Below, piece by piece: positions 41,511-52,500 of a stretch of DNA of 64,000 nucleotides (position 1 is the stretch's first letter; each line of letters starts with the position of its first letter). The DNA is from Tenebrio molitor. Lineage: Eukaryota; Arthropoda; Insecta; Coleoptera; Tenebrionidae. The stretch lies in assembly GCF_963966145.1 (NCBI RefSeq), contig NC_091049.1, positions 15,624,001 through 15,688,000 of the forward strand. The letters are read 5' to 3'. A program made the translations under genes and the position numbers. The notes beneath the pieces were generated by a model. It did not search any database, was not told where the DNA came from, and worked only from the letters and a program-made list of their open reading frames with translations.

Positions 41511-43451
41511 CTACGTAATGATAAACAGACTTTTTTGTGCTATATTTAACAAGAACCCAGCTATTAATTTCAACATCAGGGTCAATATTGCAGGGTCTTC
41601 GTCAGTTCCTGAGTTTCTCAATTCATTTAGAAATATTTCGTCTTCGTCTGATTCTTGAAATTCGGGACTTTTACCTGATTCCTCATCACTACTACTCAAA
41701 TTTGGTATCGTTTTACGAGGTTGTTTCGGTGCCTTTGGTTTGGAGGACTTCTTAGGATTAGGTTTTTTCTTACACTTCAGTTTTGCGGCTTCTTCATTTT
41801 CTCTCAAGCGCTGTAACACTTGTTGCGAAGTCAGAACCTCAGAACCAGTTGCGACCCTCTTCTTCTTCTCCTTCTGAGGTTCAGGCTTTTGAGTCACAGT
41901 TTTTAAAAGAAGGTCCTCAAATGACACCGATGGCCGTGATTGGTCTGAGAGCAAGCCTGGTAAGGACACTGATTTGTGGGCAGCAGTAGAGCATCCGGCT
42001 ATCTGAGAATTGTTCAACGTGACTGTAGATTTTTGATTCGAAGTAAAGATCCTGATTGAATGTAGATTATCCGGTGATTTTGAAGAATTTGTAGTAGGTA
42101 TTAAGCTTAGAATTTCTTCTGAATTGGTATTCTGGTTGTCTTCATCATCTAGAGTTGCAAAACTTCCACCTTGCTGGTCATGGCTTAAATCATTATTTCT
42201 GGGTGAGACTACTTGATCTGGCGTGTTCTTTTGTTTTCTTATATGCTCATTCCACCGCTCTAGAGATGACCGTGAAAACGCGGTTTCCGGAATAACGTCG
42301 GCACTAAAAGAATAGATGCCTGCCTTCTTAAAACCATTGCTGATTACTTCGGGGTGAACAGATTTCCATGTCTGACACACGAATTCAGAAAATAATTTCT
42401 TTGGCAGTTTTCGCCCAAGATTTTGCCTTTGCCACTTGATTAGTTTATCATCCCAGGTGCCTTTAAATGATTTAAAGACGGAGAGGTCCAGTGGCTGAAG
42501 TAAGTGGCTTGAGTGTGGGGGTAGTTTTAAGATTGTGATATTTTCCTTTATGGCTGTTTCTATTATGGATTGATCAATGTGGGTGCTGTGGCCGTCATCA
42601 ATTATTAATACTGGGCGTTCGGTTCCTATCGATGAAAGGATTGTATTCATGAAGTAATTATTGAATATTTCTGTCTCCATCCAGCCCTTTTTACTTGCGG
42701 CATATGTTATCCCAGCAAAGGCACTGTCATCGGAGGCCATCCATTTATCGTAGATATTGAGGACCTTGAAAACAATTAATAGCGGTGCTTTTCCCCCTGC
42801 AGCATTACACATTGCAAGCACCGTGGTATTTTCTTTCCCTGGTGTGCTGATTGTTCTTGAAGAAGGTTTCCCAACTTGACCAACAACTTTCTCGGGTTTT
42901 TCTAACAAGTCAAGATTTCTGAGTGTATTTTTCAGCAATTCCAAATATCCATATATTTGGAATGGATCCATAGCCTTTTTCCTGGCATATTCCACGTTTT
43001 GTGGGATCTTCAGGCTTAATGTGTAGCGTCTTTTAAACCCAAGAAACCAGTCTTCCCCAGGAACTCCATCCTTGAAGCATGTCTGCAAGTTATTGGCACT
43101 GACGTACTTCCCTACTAATTCAAGGACTTCTTTACGCGATAAACCGAAGCCCCATTTTTCGAGAGTTTTTATGCCGTTGGCCAATTTTGTTATTTCTTCA
43201 ATTGGAAGTTGTTGTGGTCGACCTTTATTTTTACATATTTTTCCCCTTAGACCTTTAACCCTTGTATATAGGGTAGGATACGGTATATCATATAATTTAG
43301 ATGCTTTATATAGAGTTATGCGGCCAGATTTTATTTCCTGAAGAGCCAATAGCAGAGTTTCATTACTGTAAGATGGAACTTGGGTGTTTTTCTTGACATA
43401 ATGTCGAACCAAGATCTGTAATGGGGCAAATGTAATATGTTTATAATACAA
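41511..43451 (-). pseudogene. Tigger/pogo transposase, long frame but missing first catalytic Asp
   Basis: 646 codons open. N-terminal psq helix-turn-helix (LALQEIKSGRITLYKASKLY), CENP-B-type second HTH, DDE core with LIIDDGHSTH (second Asp) and LQPLDLSVFKSFKG (third acidic residue region), then a Lys/Ser-rich tail. In relatives an N/W-x-DE-T/S segment with the first Asp follows RNLDLLEKP; here EKVVGQVGKPSS follows at once, so about 15-18 residues are deleted in frame near 42888. The expected start (before VRHYVKKN, 43410-43412) reads TTG. Near 41590 a one-base slip cuts off a C-terminal domain that continues in another frame to about 41330 (NSWVLVKY, DGWSVKFLKY, FIWPDKIDDD). Inactive. Confidence 0.85.
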
Positions 43452-43929
43452 TTACCCCAAGACACTATATTACAATTTCCCTTACATCACTTTTTTTGGG
43501 GCATTTGTAGTATAGTAGATAATAATTGTAATTAGTGAAATAACGCTCAAATAATGGTTAAATAATGATTTTAGGGTGAAGAAAACAGAGCCAATGAATA
43601 TAAAGTAAACTTACCGTGAAAACTGTGGTAACATTTACGTCGTAGCTTTAGTTGCAACTGGTTTCGACATGTGTGCATTTTGAGATGAATAACTGTAACG
43701 CGCAGTCGGTAAATACATTTTCTGTTGTATGGCAGGCTTTAGCGTTTATGGAACTACCATCACACGAGATGGCACTGGCAGTTATATATTTTTAATTAAT
43801 ATTTGAACATGATATTGCAATTACCCCATTATTACATTTACCCCTATTCACCTTATAGTATTTTTCTTTATACCATACTGTTATTAGGATTTATCAGTAC
43901 TCAATGCTTGATTGATATGACACCCATAA

Positions 43930-44211
43930 CAGACTAGGCCGTTATTCAAAATTATCAGACCGAGGCCGTTATTTTTGCTACCGTTGCTACGGTTACGGCA
44001 CAGATGACAATTAAATTAATTTTTGAAGTAAAGAGAAATGACAATCTTACAAATAAATCATCGTTAAATGTTAAGTATTATTGGTATAAAGAAAACTATA
44101 AAACAACATACGGCCGATATGGATATAACAGACTCGGTTGATTATAAAATCTCGGCTCCGCCTCGATTTTACAATATCTCAACCTCATCTGTTATATAAC
44201 CCATATCGGCC
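43930..44211. repeat. GGCCGTTAT-rich region with a strong hairpin (44112-44211)
   Basis: Arms GGCCGATATGG..ATATAACAGA..CTCGGTTGA and complement, about 42 bp, surround TCTCGGCTCCGCCTCGA. Upstream, AGGCCGTTATTC and GAGGCCGTTATTTT at about 43938-43985 repeat the stem motif, perhaps a decayed second copy. Confidence 0.7.
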
Positions 44212-44229
44212 TAATACCGTTACAGTAGA

Positions 44230-44332
44230 AGTCCGTTAGGATAGCCTTTACTGCCGAGCCAGAGATTTTGTGAGACGAGCTCGCAGAGCGAGTCCAATAA
44301 TACTGGCGAGGCTGTAAAGGCCCTAACTGACG
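44230..44332. repeat. imperfect hairpin with GAGCTCGCAGAGCGAG loop
   Basis: AGTCCGTTAGG / CCCTAACTGACG, GCCTTTAC / GTAAAGGC and GCCGAG / GCGAGGC pair across a centre AGACGAGCTCGCAGAGCGAGT. Confidence 0.7.
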
Positions 44333-44489
44333 TGTATTGTACAATAGTTTTTGTAATATCTCTACGATTCATTCACAATTATCTTTTTGAAATACATTTT
44401 TTTCGACGCCATCGAAAAAACCGAATGATTAATAAGTGTGCGGAGGACGTCGTCATGTCAACCGTTGTTTGTGAAAAAAAATAGTTTCA

Positions 44490-44880
44490 ATGTTGTTTGT
44501 CAGATTTGTTCAACGCTTAACTTTCCGTTGAAAATAAATGAATGAAATCAATAAAATATCGCAATCAAGATATGCCCGATGTCCGGAAGTGAGGTATCGT
44601 TATTCCTGCAAAATCGCGCTTGTGTTAGTCTTAAAATTGTGAAGCATCATCTTCGATCTTGTCTACATTTGCTGTTGTTTGTCAGATTTGTTCAACACTT
44701 AACTTTCTGTTGAAAATAAATGACTGAAATCAATAAAAAAACCGCGATCAAGATATTCCCGATGTCCGGATGGCCGCAGAGCAAGTGAGGTCATCGTTAT
44801 TCCCTGCAAAATCGCGCTTGTGTTGGTGTTAAAATTCTGAAGCATGATCTTCGATCTCGTCTACATCTGCTAGTGGCATA
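44490..44880. repeat. tandem duplication, two units of about 185-200 bp
   Basis: TGTTGTTTGTCAGATTTGTT starts each unit (about 44491 and 44681); GTTGAAAATAAATGA, CCCGATGTCCGGA, GCAAAATCGCGCTTGTGTT and TCTTCGATC follow in the same order. Unit 2 has a GGCCGCAGAGCAA insertion. About 90% similar by eye. Confidence 0.85.
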
Positions 44881-44994
44881 CGGATTTCGATTAATTCAAG
44901 GTGTGTCCCATAACATTAAACATTAATTATTGTACCAATTGTAAAAAAGTTGAAAAATAAAATTTAGATCTACGTTGCTATAGTTATTTAGTCA

Positions 44995-45053
44995 TTCATA
45001 ACGGCCGCTCCCGCTCATAACGGACACCCTAAACGGACTCCGGCCGTTATGAG
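44995..45053. repeat. hairpin with 12-bp CATAACGGCCG stem
   Basis: TTCATAACGGCCG pairs with CGGCCGTTATGAG; CTCATAACGG also occurs internally. Shares the GGCCGTTAT motif with the 43930 region. Confidence 0.65.
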
Positions 45054-45074
45054 GTTGTTTACATGGTGACAAAC

Positions 45075-45275
45075 AATCCGGAAAGCCACCTTTAACAAGT
45101 AGGTATTACAAAAAATATTAAAAACCAAATCGGGATAATCAATAATCGCCAACATATCGCCGTCATAACTTAAGAATCGCCACTTTTTGTCGTCATCGCC
45201 AAGAGCGAAAATGTTCTCGCCATTCCTGAATTAAAGTAGCCACTTTGGCGATAAATCGCCACATCTGGCAACCCA
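45075..45275. repeat. dispersed repeat rich in TCGCCA motifs
   Basis: ATCGCCAACATATCGCCG, AATCGCCACTTTTTGTCG, TGGCGATAAATCGCCAC, ending ATCTGGCAACCC. The end is the complement of GGGTTGCCAGAT near 36153. No coding. Confidence 0.45.
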
Positions 45276-45643
45276 ACAGGGCGATTCAAACCAGAACAGG
45301 ACAAGGGCGGAGCTTAAGATGCGCACCGTGAAAGTGACCAATGGCGTATCAAACAATAATTCCAGAAAGGGAACTCCAGGGGCCTGTTTCATAAACGTAA
45401 TAGAACTTGTCCGACAAGTACTTTACTACTCAAAAATCACAAATGTGACAAGTTATTGTTTCATAAAACTCTAAGTGACTAGTGATTAATGACAAGCAAC
45501 AAGTTCATAACTGACAAGCAAATTTTCTTTAAATTGTTATAAAATGACAAGTCTCATAAAATTAATTAGTTTTATTAATCAAAATTGATAAGTCAAGGGA
45601 GCATCGTACATTTTAATAAATACGTGCTTAAAAAATTTATTTT

Positions 45644-46616
45644 ATGCTATTGGACAGTGAGAGTGATGAAGATGAACAAGTTGAAATTGTAAGACGCCCC
45701 AGAGTATTTCGAAAAAGAATAAATTTTCGTTTTCAATCTTTTTTTGAATTTAATGAACGATTCCGTCTAAGTTCTGTGAAAATGGAAGTACTATCTAATA
45801 TCATTGGACATAGATTACAACACGAATACAAAAATTATGCTTTGAATATACAGCAGCAAATGCAAATCGCTCTGCATTGGTTTGGTACTGGTTGCCAATA
45901 CCATAGTGTTGGTGAGATGCCACTGTGCATAGGTGCATTAACCGCGTTACGATGTCGATTAATCGTGTACTTGGACCACAACTCATACGTTGGCCAAACA
46001 ATATGATGGAAGTAGTAAGAGGATTTAACCGAATTGGAGGTTTACCATTGGTAACTGGTGCGGTAGATGGGGTCCTAATACCCATAGATGGGCCTAATGT
46101 AGGTGAGGAAGCTTTTGTTGATCGGTACGGAGCCTCTATTAACGTCATGGCAGTATGTGGACCAGATTCGAAGTTTTACTTTATAAATTCAAATTGGCCG
46201 GGAAGTGTACATGATGCAAGGGTTTTACGAAATTCTAGCTTGTATAGAAGAATGGAAACAGGATGCAGACCTATTGAAAACGGATACATTATTGGTGATA
46301 GCGCTGATCCTTTGAAAAACGGGCTTGTAACACCAATAACATAAGTAAATCATAATAATCCAATTCATCCGAAAACACAGGCAGACTCGAAGTGTAATAG
46401 AGCAAGCATTTGGAATTTTGAAAGAAAAGTTTCCGTGTTTAAATCATCTGTGAGTACAACCTGAATTTGCAGCAAATGTAATCAAGTGTCGTGCTGCACT
46501 TTGTAATTATCCTCGAGATGGGGATAATTTAAAAATACAACACGAAACTTTTCCAAATTTTCGCAGAAACGACGAATCTCTTCCTAACGAAAATGTTTAT
46601 GTGGCTGGTAGATAAC
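45644..46616 (+). pseudogene. Harbinger (HARBI1-like) transposase, two frameshifts
   Basis: 45644-45930: acidic start, RPRVFRKRINFRFQSFFEFN and NIQQQMQIALHWFGTGCQYH (helix-turn-helix area). 45925-46344, new frame: VTGAVDGVLIPIDGPN (Asp 1), INVMAVCGPDSKFYFINSNW, PGSVHDARVLRNS (Asp 2), IIGDSADPLK. After a slip near 46345: IEQAFGILKEKFPCL (Glu), one stop near 46457, then FAANVIKCRAALCNYPRDG to a stop at about 46614. All three acidic residues are visible, in three frames. Confidence 0.85.
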
Positions 46617-46661
46617 GTTTACAAGAAATTATACATTTTCGATAAATCTTTATTTTAATTA

Positions 46662-46798
46662 GGGCCGGTTTCACCAACGCCAATTAAAGTTAATTGTAGG
46701 TTAAAATATACGAAAACATTGTTGTAACAATAGGTAACTACTGTAACGAAGGATTTTAACCTACAGTCAACATTAACTGCCGTTGGTGAAACCGGCCC
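46662..46798. mobile_element. Harbinger-type MITE A, TTA duplication
   Basis: GGGCCGGTTTCACCAACG inverted ends, arms of about 45 bp including TTGTAGGTTAAAATA; TTA at 46659-46661 and 46799-46801. 137 bp. Confidence 0.88.
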
Positions 46799-46801
46799 TT
46801 A

Positions 46802-46937
46802 GGCCAGTATTCACCAACGCCAGTTAAACTTAACTGTAGGTTAAAATATACGAAAACATTATTATAACAATAGGTAAGTAAAGTAACGAAGCATTTTAAC
46901 CTACAGTTAACTTTAACTGGCGTTGGTGAATCCGGCC
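46802..46937. mobile_element. Harbinger-type MITE B, abutting MITE A
   Basis: GGCCAGTATTCACCAACG left, complement of GGCCGGATTCACCAACG right. Begins directly after the TTA that flanks MITE A; GTTA follows the right end. Same family as A and C. Confidence 0.82.
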
Positions 46938-47050
46938 GTTAACAATAAACTTTCATTAATAAAAACAAATAAATTAACTACGAGTACTAAAGCTAATTCT
47001 TTTTCTAGTTTTAAAGTTTGTAATTCGGTTTTTATGTTTAATTTTTCTAA

Positions 47051-47187
47051 GGCCCGTATTCAACAACGCCAGTTAAAGTTAACTATAGGTTAAAATATAC
47101 GAAAACATTGTTATAACAATAGGTAACTAAAGTAACGAAGTATTTTAACCTACAATTAACGTTAACTGGCGTTGGTGAATACGGCCG
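47051..47187. mobile_element. Harbinger-type MITE C, TAA duplication
   Basis: GGCCCGTATTCAACAACG left and complement right, TAA at 47048-47050 and 47188-47190. 137 bp; closest to MITE B. Confidence 0.85.
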
Positions 47188-47305
47188 TAAATAATCTATT
47201 TCTAATTGCAGCTTCCTTTTTTTTTAATTTTGTACTTCCATATCTGTTGGTGGTTCGGATTTTTCTGTAAAAAACGCATCAGTTTCAATGATGAATCTTA
47301 CTAAA

Positions 47306-47690
47306 TTAAAACTTCCTTTTTTTGTTTCTCCTTAGATTTTCTATATTTTGTGGAGCTTCAGGGGTCGGCGATCTGAGACCGACAATTTCCTCCGAATTTT
47401 GTATTAGTTCCTCAACTGCTGAAATTTCTGTATCCGGCTGGAAATCTTCTTCTGGAGTTTTTAGAGTGTTGCTTAAGATCTCTATTACTTTATGATCAAC
47501 TTCGGTCATCTTCACTTCCTTTCCACCTCCCGTTCCTGTTCTTCTTGCATGATCCTTTTTTTCCTAAAAATAATACGTGGCAATACAAGGATAAATAAAC
47601 AGATAAATAAAATTAAAAACTCACTAATGCTGTTTTGCGCAAATTGGGTCACACCGTGTCTCTTGTATAAGTCCAGCTTTTTTCACTATT
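47306..47690 (-). pseudogene. Harbinger accessory (Myb/SANT-like) gene, C-terminal exons
   Basis: From about 47690: LYKRHGVTQFAQNS, then a donor GTGAGT, intron to TATTATTTTTAG near 47563, then KKDHARRTGTGGGKEVK and MTEVDHKVIEILSNTLKTP, acidic tail and NLRRNKKRKF, a basic end. The GTGGG..+..... D..V..IL pattern matches the tail of zeste-like Myb proteins of Harbinger. The N-terminal trihelix is missing. Confidence 0.55.
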
Positions 47691-48068
47691 AACTATCCCC
47701 AAACTTGCAGCCGTGGTATAAATTTCTTTTAACACAAATTATTAGTACTTGTCGGTATTTCATATCACTTGTCAATAGTCACTAATCAACTTGTAAGTTT
47801 TATGAAACAGGCCCCAGGTGTTAATTTGAGTAGAATCGGTTGCTAAGCATATATTATCATACTACCAGAATAACATTTCTGCCAAAGTGTCAACATCAAC
47901 ATCTTAGGTTTAGGCAGATGTCATTCAAGATGTCACAATCGCCATCGATCATATGAATCTATTTTTATTTTTTAAATAAAACAACAAATGGCGGTTCTGA
48001 CAAGAACCTTGTTTATTCGAATGCACGTAAGCTTATCGTAAAAAACAGGAGAAAAGGTGTAACATAGG

Positions 48069-48308
48069 CTAAAAGGGATCATGAAACGAAAAATAAATAC
48101 AATTAGAGCAAATGCTCAAATGGCCACCATTCATTTGCAAGCATAACCATTGCGCCATCGTGTTGAACCAGCCTTTAGCATAAAAAAGAAATGGAATGTT
48201 TTCGAGGAAATTGGGAAGTTCTGCGTTCAAAAATTCTGCGTAAATGTCTCTCGTTAACGGCGCAGGAAATTCAAAAGGTCCTACGTAAAGAGGAAAGTTA
48301 GTTACCAT
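48069..48308 (-). pseudogene. DUF4817-type mariner transposase fragment
   Basis: VGPFEFPAPLTRDIYAEFLN, AELPNFLENIPFLF and KGWFNTMAQWL correspond to the stretch leading to the second Asp (WF.HDGAP) in this family; here the HDGAP box is gone (WFNTMAQW). 79 codons, no ends found. Confidence 0.6.
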
Positions 48309-48367
48309 GTAAACTAATTTCTATTGAAGAGATACCACACTATTCCCTAACAGACCAGCCCGAAAAT

Positions 48368-49672
48368 TTATAGATAATCCATAAATATTTCAACAAATAT
48401 GTCTTCATCGGTCAATAAAGGTGTCACTCCGAGATCATGTATCTGAGATGTCGAGGGTTCATCAATCTCTGCTGTTTGAAAAGGAACATAGGATTCTTCA
48501 TCATCAGAATTTTTCCCAAAACTCTCATCTGAGGAACCTGTATTTATCACAAACTCACATTCCTCTAAAGCCTCATCTAGCATTATCGCTCGAGTGATAT
48601 AGTCGTCCTCCAATTGTCTGCAGTGATTTCTGAAAATCGCCTTCTCGCTAGCTGTTCAACATCTTTTAATTTGAAAGTGGTGTTATGTACAGCAACCCAG
48701 TTTTTTACTGAGGCCCATATCTTTTCTATGGGATTCAGCTCTGGATGGTAAGGCAGAAGTCTCAAAACTTCATGACCATATGATGCCATCAGTAAATCTA
48801 GTTTGTATATTCGATGTTGGCTTCTATGTTCCTTGATAATGCTGTACAACTTGGGCTTAGTTAATTTTGGATCAGTTGGCAATTGCCTATCTTCTAACCA
48901 CAAAAGCAAATCTGCTTTCCGTGTCGTTGAAGTCGGTTCCTTCATTTCTCGAATATTGTAATAGGAAGCATTATCTACCACTAAAACTGAATTTGGGGGA
49001 AGATTTGGAATTAACTGGGATTTTAACTATGTTTGAAAATTCTCGCATTTCATCTTTCAAAGCACAAACACACACCCACGTGCACAGTCGTGAAGCCTCT
49101 CTAAAATGGCCGTGATTCCACTTTTTATAACTTTGCCCCTTCTCTCGTAAATTCGTCGCGGCCAGCACCGGAAATCATGGTTAATGATAATGAGCCGTTA
49201 TTCGGGCGTCGACGAACGTTCTAGAGTTTTACGATTTACCGTGGTACCTACACACGCAAAAAAATTAAAATAAACGTAACTGACCTTCTGTCTCCTTTTT
49301 TTTAAGTATAATTATACTATAATGTTACCAGCTAGAGTTGGTCGCCTTTTTTCTACCACATGAAAATCATAAAGCAGTTGCTGAATAGTTTTTTTTCACA
49401 TTTTCGTGAAGTTTTGTAACCCAGGGTAGTGACTTTCCTTTTTGAGGCATCGAAAACTGATTTTTTTATCCAGAATGAATCTTTTTTTTTTCTTTTGTAA
49501 TTCTTTCATACGCAGTTTTACCAATTCCTGTAGCTTTCAAAATTCGTTCTTTAAAATTGGCAATTGAAATTTGTACACCTTCCTCGGCCTCGTTTTCCAT
49601 AAAATCTGTAACTCTGCCTATGATTTCTCTCGTTTGCGAACGCAATATCTTGCCTTTGCCAAGTTTCTTCAC
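48368..49672 (-). pseudogene. IS630-like (DDE_3) transposase, internally deleted
   Basis: 49672-49466: N-terminal HTH (LRSQTREIIGRVTDFMENEA, ILKATGIGKTAYERITKEKK). 49015-48583: PPNSVLVVDNASYYN (second Asp), then RLLPYHPELNPIEKIWASVK with the Glu. 48613-48368: acidic tail. The middle, including the first Asp, is replaced by about 250 bp (49020-49270) of unrelated sequence. Same family as the copy split by BEL. Confidence 0.72.
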
Positions 49673-49718
49673 AAAAAAAAGGTATAATTAATCAACTTAA
49701 GTACATAACATTTTTGAT

Positions 49719-51740
49719 TTACAATACAAAAATTTCCGATATTAATGCGGAATCTGGAAAAGTGCCCCGAATGCTTGCAGCGTTTCCTCGTTGAATAGCA
49801 AGGGAAATCCTCTCGAAAAGAAATTTCTTTGATTTTGAATCGCCTGATTCTGCAATAAGTCGATTTCCGATGACATTAATGAAATCGATGACTTCTTTGC
49901 ACCAAGGGCCTAAGGTTTCAAAGGCTAAACCTTTAAATATGTAATTTGACGAAATAATTGAACTATATTTGCTATGTTTGCCTTTGCAAGCCATTTCAGC
50001 GGCAAAACCTGAAACTTCAGAAGTTTTCAAAACGTAACTGTCTGCAAGTGTATCTACAATAGTAACGTCCCAAACTAAAGGTTGACCTTTAATCCATGGT
50101 ACTAAAGTCATCTCATTTGGGCGTTTTCCATCATCCCGAGACAGTCCGTTTGGTTGAATTAACATGAATAGAACTCAAAGACCGGTTGATAATAGAATTA
50201 ATTTCAGTGTGTCTGGAAAATCTACCACTGCTTTTTGAACAATTTAGACCGTGGATATCAATTTCGTCAACTTTCGTATTGCATTTGCAAATATGAGGTG
50301 TACAAAAATTACAACCCAATCTTAAACGAATACAAACTTGGAAGGAAGTGTTATCTAAAAGAGTACCAATATTAGGAGAAGGTATTGCATGTAACCAAGA
50401 TCCTGATTCTCTGCATTGCAAAGCCTTAAAACGAGCCAAGTCATTGGAAATTATTCGTTTGATATTGATATTATCCCATTTCTTCTGAAATTGTGGAATT
50501 GTTGGTCTTTGGTTCCCATTTTCTACATCCCAGACTGCCTAGAGCTTCATCATAATGGTGAATAATAAGCTCATTATCCTTTGAATTTAGTAATAAAGAA
50601 ACAAGCTTTTTAACACCACGAATTGAAGATAGGAAAACAGGGCGGCAAATATCGGAAATGCGACGAATTCCTAGCCCACCAAATCTAATCGGTAAAGTGG
50701 ACTGACACTATTGTAAATCAGTTAAACGTAAATTAAGTATTCTCTCTAAAGAAGACCTTAAAGAAGAATCAATTGAATTAACATACTTAGACAATTTCCA
50801 AAATGGAGTTGTTCTTAATAAAAAAATAAATTTTGGTATGAAAAGACAGTTCTTGATTACAGTATAAGCCACGTGTCTGCTAAGGTGTGAAGCTTTGTTT
50901 AAAAGATTTTCAACTGTAATTATTATATTTTTTCGACAGTGTTTTTGAAACCTTGGTCAAAGATTGGAGAGCCTAAAAGAGATAAACCTCCTCGGTCACA
51001 AATTTTAATACCTGGGTATTAAAGTTTAATTCAAGGCCAATTTCCCGGGATAAATTGATAACTTTCTTAAAGTCGGATAAAACTACTTCTGGATAATCAG
51101 CTAAGGTTCCATCATCTAAATACCAAATATTCAGTTGAGAATCCAAAAATAAAATAATTGGTTGAATGGCAAGACTAAAAATCATGGGACCGCAGGGGTC
51201 TCCTTGCTGGGCTCAAACAGAAGAAGAAATTAAATGATTACCGAAAATTAAAGTTGAAGGATTTCTATAGCATTGATAAAGATAAAGGTAAAGAAGTGGC
51301 ATATGACATTCGACTTCTTTTAGAAAACAATCCCGTTCGACTGAGTTAAAGGCGTTTTTGAAATCTAATTTAAGAAGAACTTTGCCACGGTTTTGGTCGT
51401 TATTAACAAAGGTTCGTGTGGTATGAATTGCTGCTTCGCATCCTAGTTTAGTTGCCACTCTAAGTTGGTGTGGAGATAAATACGAATTTACAAAATTACG
51501 ACTTTGAAAACAGGCTAGTTTTGAGGTCAATCTTCGTAAAAAATTTCCGATAGCGATCGGTCTAATTCCTCCATCTTTCTTATGAAGGGCACATAAAGAC
51601 GCACCATATAATAAATGACAAATTTCTGAGGGTAGTTGACCAGACATAAAAAAATCTTTTTTAGGTAGGTTATATTCGAAAAGGAAAACGGTAACACAAG
51701 GGGCATTTCGGCGATTCAAAACAAACGGAAAGTTCTTTCT
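49719..51740 (-). pseudogene. non-LTR-type reverse transcriptase with YLDDG box, unusual clade
   Basis: 51740-51213: LCALHKKDGGIRPIAIGNFL, LTSKLACFQSRNFVNSYLSP, KLDFKNAFNSVERDCFLKEV, HLISSSVG. 51200-50973: GDPCGPMIFSLAIQPIILFL and IWYLDDGTLADYP (catalytic pair at about 51110). 50439-50131: ESGSWLHAIPSPNIGTLLDN with CIRLRLGCNFCTPHICKC and LNCSKSSGRFSRH. 50165-49719: VPWIKGQPLVWDVTIVDTLA, ETLGPWCKEVIDFI, RISLAIQRGNAASIRGTFP. I recall this RT plus C-terminal layout from repetitive metazoan proteins but cannot place its clade. At least three breaks; cut by GC-rich gypsy DNA at about 51740. Confidence 0.65.
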
Positions 51741-51779
51741 TCTCGGCGTTTTTGGGGTTCTTGCCGTCCCGCCGGCCCG

Positions 51780-52500
51780 CCTGTGGGCGGCGGTGGCGGA
51801 CTTAGTGTCGGTTACGGTGGTTGCGACGGCGCCGTCGGCGGTGGTGGCCGGCACGCGCCGCGGGAGTGCCCGGGGACGCCGCAGCTCCAGCACAGCGACT
51901 CTGGGCACGGAAGTCGGAGCGTTTGCGGGTGCTGGCCGTGGTCGCTGTTTGTCGTCCCCTCTTCCCGCCCCATCCAGTCGGGCTGGGAGCCGGACTACCC
52001 ATCCCGGCGTGGGCCACGTCGATTTCGTCGATGACCTCCTACTCCAGGTCCAGTGTCTGGTCCGTAGCGGGTGCTGGTGTCGACTCCGCTTCGGACGGGG
52101 AGGTCGTCGGCTCCGCTTCGAACGAAGGGGTTGTCGGCTCTGCGTCGGATGGAGAGATCGTCGGCGTCGCGTCGGATGGAGAGATCGTCGGCGTCTTGTC
52201 GGATGGAGAGATCGTCGGCGTCTTGTCGGATGGAGAGATCGACGGCGTCGCGTCGGATGGAGAGATCGTCGGCGTCATCAGGCGGCAGTGAGGTGGCTGG
52301 GTCGTCGTTTCCTCCTGGGTGGCCTGGGGCGCCCGGCGAAAACGCTCCTGTAGCTGGCGGGCGGCCTCTCGCGATGCCCGCGCGAGGACGGCCTGACCGT
52401 TCAGCCATCGCCGCAGCTGCTGCCGGACGCTGGTGATCCCTGTCGGTGCCGGTGGGGCCCGCTGACTTGGCATCCTGCAAATGTTGACAAGATCAGCTGG
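51780..52500 (-). pseudogene. GC-rich gypsy gag-like segment with one zinc knuckle
   Basis: A frame from about 52498 (MPSQRAPPAPTGITSVRQQL) is Arg/Ala/Pro-rich, passes through a nine-residue repeat (PTISPSD.T) and stops at 52039. In another frame at about 51890-51840 the minus strand encodes CWSCGVPGHSRGAC, a CCHC knuckle. A full capsid domain is not seen. It lies downstream of the protease on the same strand, the reverse of the usual order. Confidence 0.5.
52090..52276. repeat. 27-bp coding minisatellite
   Basis: TCGGATGGAGAGATCGTCGG plus CGTCGCG/CGTCTTG repeats about five times at 52146-52276, with diverged units to 52090. Encodes a nine-residue Pro/Ser/Asp repeat on the minus strand. Confidence 0.88.

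Larger units (their letters stand above)
40672..43862 (-). mobile_element. Tigger/pogo element, approximate bounds
   Basis: Right end has TTACATTTACCCC and AATTACCCCATTATT; left end near 40675 has GGGGTAAATGTAAT, the matching inverted motif. The left copy is cut by the MITE at 40692. Exact termini and the TA duplication are unclear. Confidence 0.55.
45380..47814. mobile_element. Harbinger transposon, both ends, CAG target duplication
   Basis: GGGCCTGTTTCATAAA at the left and its complement at the right; CAG at 45377-45379 and 47815-47817. 2435 bp. Holds a transposase on the plus strand and a Myb-like accessory gene on the minus strand, the usual convergent two-gene plan, plus three MITEs between them. 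Confidence 0.88.
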
